In this document: positions 58,460 to 64,000 of the stretch, piece by piece | Layout: each line of letters opens with the position of its first letter | How positions within the stretch are numbered: the first letter of the stretch is position 1 | Assembly (NCBI GenBank): GCA_036873135.1 | Contig: JAPTYO010000003.1 | Coordinates: 22,964,001-23,028,000, forward strand | Direction: 5' to 3' | DNA from: Clarkia xantiana subsp. parviflora | Lineage: Eukaryota; Streptophyta; Magnoliopsida; Myrtales; Onagraceae | Length of the DNA stretch: 64,000 bases | The notes under the pieces: generated by a model | Seen by the model: the letters and a program-made list of their open reading frames with translations, nothing else | What the model was told of the DNA's origin: nothing | The model's database searches: none | Position numbers and translations under genes: made by a program

Positions 58460-60615
58460 AAAAAAGGTATAACAATTAAAAATATAGAAATTCTAACCAG
58501 TTTTTTTTTTTTTTTTTTTTAGAAAAATATTTTATAGTTAATTATTAGCTAAAACATATATTCACAGTAATTTTATTTACTTCATTATTTATTTGTATAA
58601 ATATTATTTTCTCACAAATATTTAATGATTTTATAATTTATTATTATTTTCGTTTTATTTTTTTTGGCTAAACTTTAGTGCACTTTTTGAAATATTGATT
58701 AGACCAGCGAATCTATTAAATATCTATTATATTATATCATGGAATTTGTTATTGAGTAGAAAGTTAAATTTTCAGATTCTTCCATATTTCTAGATATCCT
58801 TTCTGGTTATAAGGAGGACTCTACCATCAGAATTTATATGGAACTCATCACCTGCTATAAGGACTATACCAACTCATCACTTGGTAAATGAACAAAATCT
58901 GAATCATCGACGTATTCAGGATTTACATAATGAGAATGCACTAATTTTACACAAAAAAAGTTAATAATTTTTGAATTAAAAATTTAAAAATTCATTCTAT
59001 GCGCAAAATTATTGCAAAATATACTTGACGGTAATAATTACAAAAAAAAAAAAAAAAAAAAAAACGCACATATAAATTTTTTTCTACGAAGTATCATATT
59101 TTGAAAACGATCAATTATAGCATTATTAGTAATCTCTAAAGAGATATATGCATTTATGAATGTGACCAGAGTAGTCCGCATAATTGGTCACTCGTACTGT
59201 TCCGCAATTTATTCTTCATGCAATTCATAGCTGAAGATGACATTTCCACACTTCTTCTTAGTAGAAGAGTCAAAATAGTTTCATAATAAATAAACCTGAT
59301 CAAACATGATTTGTTTTCATGTACCACCAAGTTTCACCGTGAGTTCCCCAAACTTATTTAATTTCCAAAATCTCTTATCCCTTTTCATTTCACTGATGAT
59401 TTTTTCAAGTTGAAAATAGAGAGCTGATATATCAATACTCTTGAACTCATCATAATAAAATTTAGCTAATTTGATCAGCGTTTGCTTGTCAAATTTATCA
59501 AATGAATTTTTGGGGCTCAAATATAATATACAAAGAAGTAACTATGTGCTTACCAAAACTATTACGGTCTCCAATTATCCCATTTAATTTGTCAAATACA
59601 AATAATAACCCCTCTAATTAATTAAATGACTAAAAGATAACTAAAAATTAAAAGTACTAAAAGAAATATAAAAAATGGCAGAAAAACGAGGGACACAATG
59701 TCCCCCATAATACATATTGGATATGCTTATGTCTGTACTAGAAAGTGAAGCATTGCCCTCCTCAAAAGTGTTCCGTGTAGGAATAATAACATCATGGGAG
59801 TTAACTTCAAAATGTACAAAAAAAAAAAAAAAAAATGTATCTGATCAGGTTTTCCATTAATTTTGGATGCAAACTTATCATAAATAACTAAATTCTTTAC
59901 ATAACACAAATAACTAAAACTCTAAATAAGAAATGCTAGACTGCTTTCCACTTGAAACGTCTAAAGGAGATTTGCTATGTAAAACATGAATATTAAACGA
60001 TTAATAAGATAGTCAATAAAAGTACATTCTTCCAAAAAAAAAAAAAAAAACTAAAGAATACAATTTTATTTTTTAATAAGTGAGTAGTCAATAAAAGTAC
60101 ATTCTTCCCCAAAAAAAAAAAAAAAGGAACAAAAGACTACAGTTTTATTTTTAAAGACTTTGCAATTTCAACTAAGTGTCTTTATTCTCTTTCAATTCTA
60201 ATGAATGATACTTTTTTCTTGCAGTAAAGAACTTACGTATATATTGATTAAAAGAACTCCCAGTTTAAAGACATTCGTGCCGATTGAACTATGGTCTCAA
60301 GAATTTTTCTCATAATAATAATAAGATAAACACCATTATTGAAGTGCATTAAGTGACCAAGTAATACGAAATTGATCATTCACGAAAAAATAATTTATTA
60401 TCATATGTGGCAAAAAAAAAAAATAAAGACTGGATCACAATTAACCAAATATAAAATAATAAAGTCTGGATCTACAAATCTCCATACCGCTGCATTCGTA
60501 CAATCTACTCCCCGTTGACTCAAAACCTCTGATTCTCCATACCACCACCACTATCCTACGATCCGATCCACCCCGAGTCCAAATCCGCCACTCTTACGGC
60601 CACGAATCTACGTCA
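58460..60615. other. Intergenic with an intron relic of a lost TMEM97 copy; copy C promoter
   Basis: About 58690-58830 matches the first part of the array genes' intron (landmarks TTAGACCAGCGAATCT, GTAGAAAGTTAAA, TCCATATTTCTAGATATCCT), so a former copy stood between B and C; its exons are gone. 59317-59520 (minus) is an isolated open frame without a recognised domain. About 60000-60140 is a two-unit repeat (GTCAATAAAAGTACATTCTT). 60480-60615 is the copy C leader. Confidence 0.6.
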
Positions 60616-62561
60616 ATGGGCGCATTCACTACTCTGATCGATGCGCTCCTCTTTTTCTTCTTTATTGTAATTGCCGTCGCGGCGCCGTTGCTCGAGTTCC
60701 CGACGATCTTGCCCATCAACTATTGCCCAGACATCCTGGTGGATATCCAGAACTGGTATACTCACAAGTTCGGAGACTATCTCGTGGCGGAGAAGCCTGC
60801 CTTCTTCGTCGGTCTTGTCTGGCTCGAGCTCCTGTTTCTGTTGCCGCTCGCCATCGCCAATCTCTACGCCATTGTAGCCTCCAAGTCCTGGTTTAGGACC
60901 ACCTGCTTGATCTCTGGCGTCTACACCTTTACCGCCACGGTAAGGAATTTTGAATTCCTGTTATTTCTGTGCATCGAAAACGATACTTCTGTATTTACTG
61001 TTCGATTCAGTTATTTCCAGATCAACTGCGTCACAGATTCCTAAAATGTGATTAGATCTATTAGACCAGTGAATCTCTTTTTTAGTGGAAAGTTAGAATC
61101 TTGGATTGTTCCATGTTTCTGGATATCCTTTCTTGTTCATAATTCATATGCAGTAAAGCGAGTTTGATTCATCCTATGTTTGTAGTGCGTTTAGGCCATT
61201 CAGGAAAGTGGAATTGTTGGATTAGCTGATCATTAAGTCATAGCTGTAATTTCAATTTTGAGTGCTTAATTAGTTTGAGCTGTAATTTCATTGTTGGATT
61301 AGCTGATCATTAAGTCATAAATGTCATTGTTGAGGGCTTAATTTGAGCTGTAATTTCATTGTTGGATTAGCTGATCATCAAGTCATAGCCGTAATTTCAT
61401 TGTTGAGTGCTTAATTTGAGCTGTAATTTCATTGTTGGATTAGCTGATCATTAAGTTATAGCTCTTTAATTTCATTTTGGAGTGCTTAATTTGAGCTGTA
61501 ATTTCATTGTTGGATTAGCTGATCATTAAGTCATAGCTCTTTAATTTCAATGTTGAGTGCTTAATTTGAGCTGTAATTTCATTGTTGGATTAGCTGATCA
61601 TCAAGTCATAGCTCTCTAACTTCATTGTTGAGTGCTTAATTTTGAGCTGTAATTTCATTGTTGGATTAGCTTATCATTATCATAGCTGTAATTTCATTGT
61701 TGAGCTCTTAATTTGAGCTGTAATTTCATTGTAGCATTAGCTGATCATTAAGTCATAGCAATAATTTCATTTTGGAGTGCTTAATTTGAGCTGTAATTTC
61801 ATTTTTGTATCAGCTGATCATTAAATCATATCTCTCTAATTTTATCGTTGAGTGCTTAATTTGAGCTGTAATATCATTGTTGGATTAGCTGATCATCAAG
61901 TCATACCTCTTCGTTGAGTGCTTAATTTGAGCTATAATTTCATTGTTGGATTAGCTGATCATCAAGTCATAGCTCTCTAATTTCATTGTTGAGTGCTTAA
62001 TTTGAGCTGTAATATCATTGTTGGATTAGCTGATCATTAAGTCATAGCTCACTAATTTCATTGTTGAGTGCTTAATTTGAGCTGTAATTTCATTGTTGGA
62101 TTAGATGATCATTAAGTCCTAGCTCTCTAATTTCATTGTTGAGAAATTAATTTGAGCTGTAATTTCATTGTTGGACTGGGATTAGCTGATCATCAAGTCA
62201 TAGCTGTAATTTCTTAGCTGTCTGCTCGAGTATACCTGCTGTAAATGCTACTTCAGAATCCAGATTCATATATCATCCAACTTTTCATATATTTGTGGTT
62301 CTAGTAGCGGCTAGTAAATTTGCAGTAAAATTTTGAAGTTGGGATGGTGTCTTACTCTAAACTTGATCACTCTTTGAATCACAGGTTGCTATGATAGCGG
62401 AACTGATGAGCTCCGGTAGGGCATCAGATAAACTGCTGGCTTTGTACTTTCCGTTCTTGGGGGCTGCGGTTCTAGCCATTTTGCGAGGGCTGCTGCCTTG
62501 CTCCAAGGGCAGTACATCGACTGGCAGGAAGGCTCCACAGCCAAGGAAGAAAAGGGCTTGA
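60616..62561 (+). CDS. TMEM97/EXPERA-domain membrane protein, array copy C
   Basis: Two exons (60616-60939, 62385-62561) give 166 residues, the longest intact copy. Starts MGAFTTLIDALLFFFF and ends PQPRKKRA (KKxx). The first family aspartate, Asp27 in copies A and B, is Glu here (PLLEFPTILP); the second is kept (KFGDYLVAEKP). The codon before the intron is ACG (Thr), where copies A and B have ATG. The C-terminal linker has five extra residues relative to copy B. The 1.45 kb intron is largely a minisatellite (61215-62215). Confidence 0.92.
61215..62215 (+). repeat. Minisatellite of about 75 bp, 13-14 units, in the copy C intron
   Basis: Direct repeats containing TTGGATTAGCTGATCATTAA, GTCATAGCTCTCTAATTTCA and GAGTGCTTAATTTGAGCTGT. 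Units differ by point changes and short gaps (for example 61667-61735 and 61880-61945 are shortened). The same sequence occurs only once in the introns of copy A (about 48805-48880) and copy B (about 55395-55480), so the array expanded within copy C. Confidence 0.95.
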
Positions 62562-63461
62562 TTTAGTGATTTTTTTTACTCTTCTAACCATTTTCAGAAG
62601 AAAAAAAACAACTATTGTTCTTGTCTGTTTTAGTGATTGTTTTGCTGAGTTTGTGTCTAGTACTGCAGATACTGTGGCGATTTGTAGTTTTGGTTCGAAC
62701 AAAAGAATTCAGCACTCAAATTTTTACATTCAAAACTAGATGCATTTGAATGTGCAAATTAATTCTATGTTTCATCTGCAGAATTAGATATTACCATTTG
62801 GGGTGTTTGGATAAATGTAATTCCACATTATGTCGTTTGACAAACCAAACAATGTAATACAAATTGCAATGTGAATTTCATTGTCATTTGAGATTACGTC
62901 TAAACTCTCTCCATTGTGAGGTGAGATTACAAACAGTTTATTATTTTATTATTATTATTATTTATTAAATAGATAAAGTATTATTATTAACTTTGTATTT
63001 TTCTATACTTAAAAATTTATTATTATTATTTATAATAAAAAATAATGTGCGTGATATTTGTACAAAATGAATCAAATCTTTCGTGTGCCATTTTTTTATG
63101 AAATTATTATATAAAAGGCTTCAACTAATACAATTTTGTGAATTAAGTTTTAATATTTTTCTAAGGCTTCACAGTACATCCACCCATATGCCCAGAGTCT
63201 AACTATGAAGAGAAGCAAACCATTATAACAGAGTAGCTTCATAAGCAAGTTACCTTCTTCTCATAATTAATCATGTACTTGTTCTATTAATTAATATCCT
63301 CTTGTGATTGATCCATTAAGCACATAGTTTTCTTCTACTAGCTTAGCTAAGACGACTTTCTCCGCATTTGGCTGTATGTTCTTCAATAATGAAGCTTCCA
63401 TTTCTTCATCTCATGTCTTTACATAAAACTCATATTCGTGATCCAATCGAACTCGAGTCGA
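62562..63461. other. Intergenic between copies C and D
   Basis: The 3' flank of copy C, then AT-rich DNA and the copy D leader (about 63340-63461). No gene. The part at 62800-62940 (GGGGTGTTTGGATAAATG and related words) is repeat-like without readable ends. Confidence 0.5.
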
Positions 63462-64000
63462 ATGGGTGCATTCGGTAGTCTAATCGACGCGGTGCTCTTT
63501 CTCTTCTTTCTCGTAATTGCCGTCGGAGCACCGATGCTCGACGGCCAGACGATCTTGGCCGCAAAATTTCAACAGGACTACCTCGTGAACATCAATAGCT
63601 GGTACATGCGTGAGTATGGAGACTATCTTGTGGCCGAGAAGCCTGCCTTCTTTGTTGGTCTCTCGCCTGGTTCGAGCTATGTGGCCGCTCGCCGTTGTCA
63701 ATCTCTACGCCATTGTAGCCTCCAAGTCTTGGTTTAAGACCACTTGTTTGATCTCTGGCGTCGCTCACTTTACCGCCTTGGTAAGCACTATTTCAAATTT
63801 AGCCAAAATAAGTACCATTTTAAATTCTTGTTCATATGAACTTCTGTATTGTTCGATTCAGTTTTTTCTCATAGATTCCTTAAATGTGATTACATCTTTT
63901 AAATTTAGACCAGTGAATCTGTTGTGTTATGGTTAGTTATATAATCTTGGACTGTTTCATGTTTCTGTATACCCGTTCTGGTTATGCTGCAAAGTGCGTC
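63462..64000 (+). pseudogene. TMEM97-like array copy D, frameshifted, runs off the window
   Basis: The first exon is 63462-63780, 319 bases where the other copies have exactly 324. The net loss of five bases falls at about 63660-63680, in the second membrane helix. Before it the frame reads MGAFGSLIDAVLFLFF...LDGQTIL...YGDYLVAEKPAFFVGL. After it the correct continuation (WPLAVVNLYAIVASKSW) is in another frame, and the original frame soon stops. The donor GTAAGC and the intron start are intact and the second exon lies beyond 64000. Unless the change is an assembly error, no full-length protein can be made. Confidence 0.85.

Noticed and set aside
59317..59520. 67-codon minus-strand frame (MSPKNSFDKFDKQTL...)
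   Set aside because: It resembles a transposon or hAT-protein remnant only vaguely; a lone fragment with no neighbours to support it.

Overview
The window is nuclear DNA from a flowering plant, most likely a eudicot. It is AT-rich, its genes are split by GT-AG introns, the encoded proteins match plant families closely, and the space between genes is full of small non-autonomous plant transposons. Exon borders below were derived by hand from reading frame, splice dinucleotides and remembered family sequence, so all gene models are predictions.

Layout. 1.5-3.5 kb: mitochondrial ribosomal protein uL30m (minus), back to back with a relic first exon of a SYP61-type syntaxin (4.46 kb). 5.9-11.4 kb: mitochondrial release factor 2 (minus, seven coding exons), whose upstream region is a copy of the uL30m promoter and 5' leader. 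12-17 kb: a decayed Copia element and repeats. 17.3-24.3 kb: aconitase (minus, 20 coding exons), whose conserved start codon reads ATA. 24.4-33.4 kb: a transposon-rich stretch with a TRIM, a hAT-like MITE carrying 29 consecutive Gs, an almost perfect Helitron-end palindrome and a Tourist-like MITE. 33.7-35.0 kb: a small HMGB protein (plus). 35-42.4 kb: AT-rich intergenic DNA. 42.5-44.7 kb: an SGP/Tem1-type small GTPase (plus). 45.0-46.3 kb: a conserved 87-residue plant protein of unknown function (minus). 48.2-64.0 kb: a tandem array of TMEM97/EXPERA-domain membrane protein genes (plus): three intact, one frameshifted and cut by the window end, plus an intron-only relic. The array is spread apart by a MULE-derived MITE, a mitochondrial rpl16 insertion, a 2.7 kb Helitron, SINE-like DNA and a hAT-like element.

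Functional links. uL30m and RF2 both serve mitochondrial translation and appear to share a duplicated promoter module. Aconitase is a TCA/glyoxylate-cycle enzyme. The other genes (chromatin HMGB, septation-type GTPase, ER sterol-trafficking-type membrane proteins) are unrelated neighbours, as is normal in plant chromosomes. No CRISPR, operon or bacterial system is present. The most unusual items are the aconitase start-codon loss, the promoter-module duplication, the TMEM97 array with an intron-born minisatellite, the 238-bp-arm palindrome, and the rpl16 open frame that opens inside a MITE.
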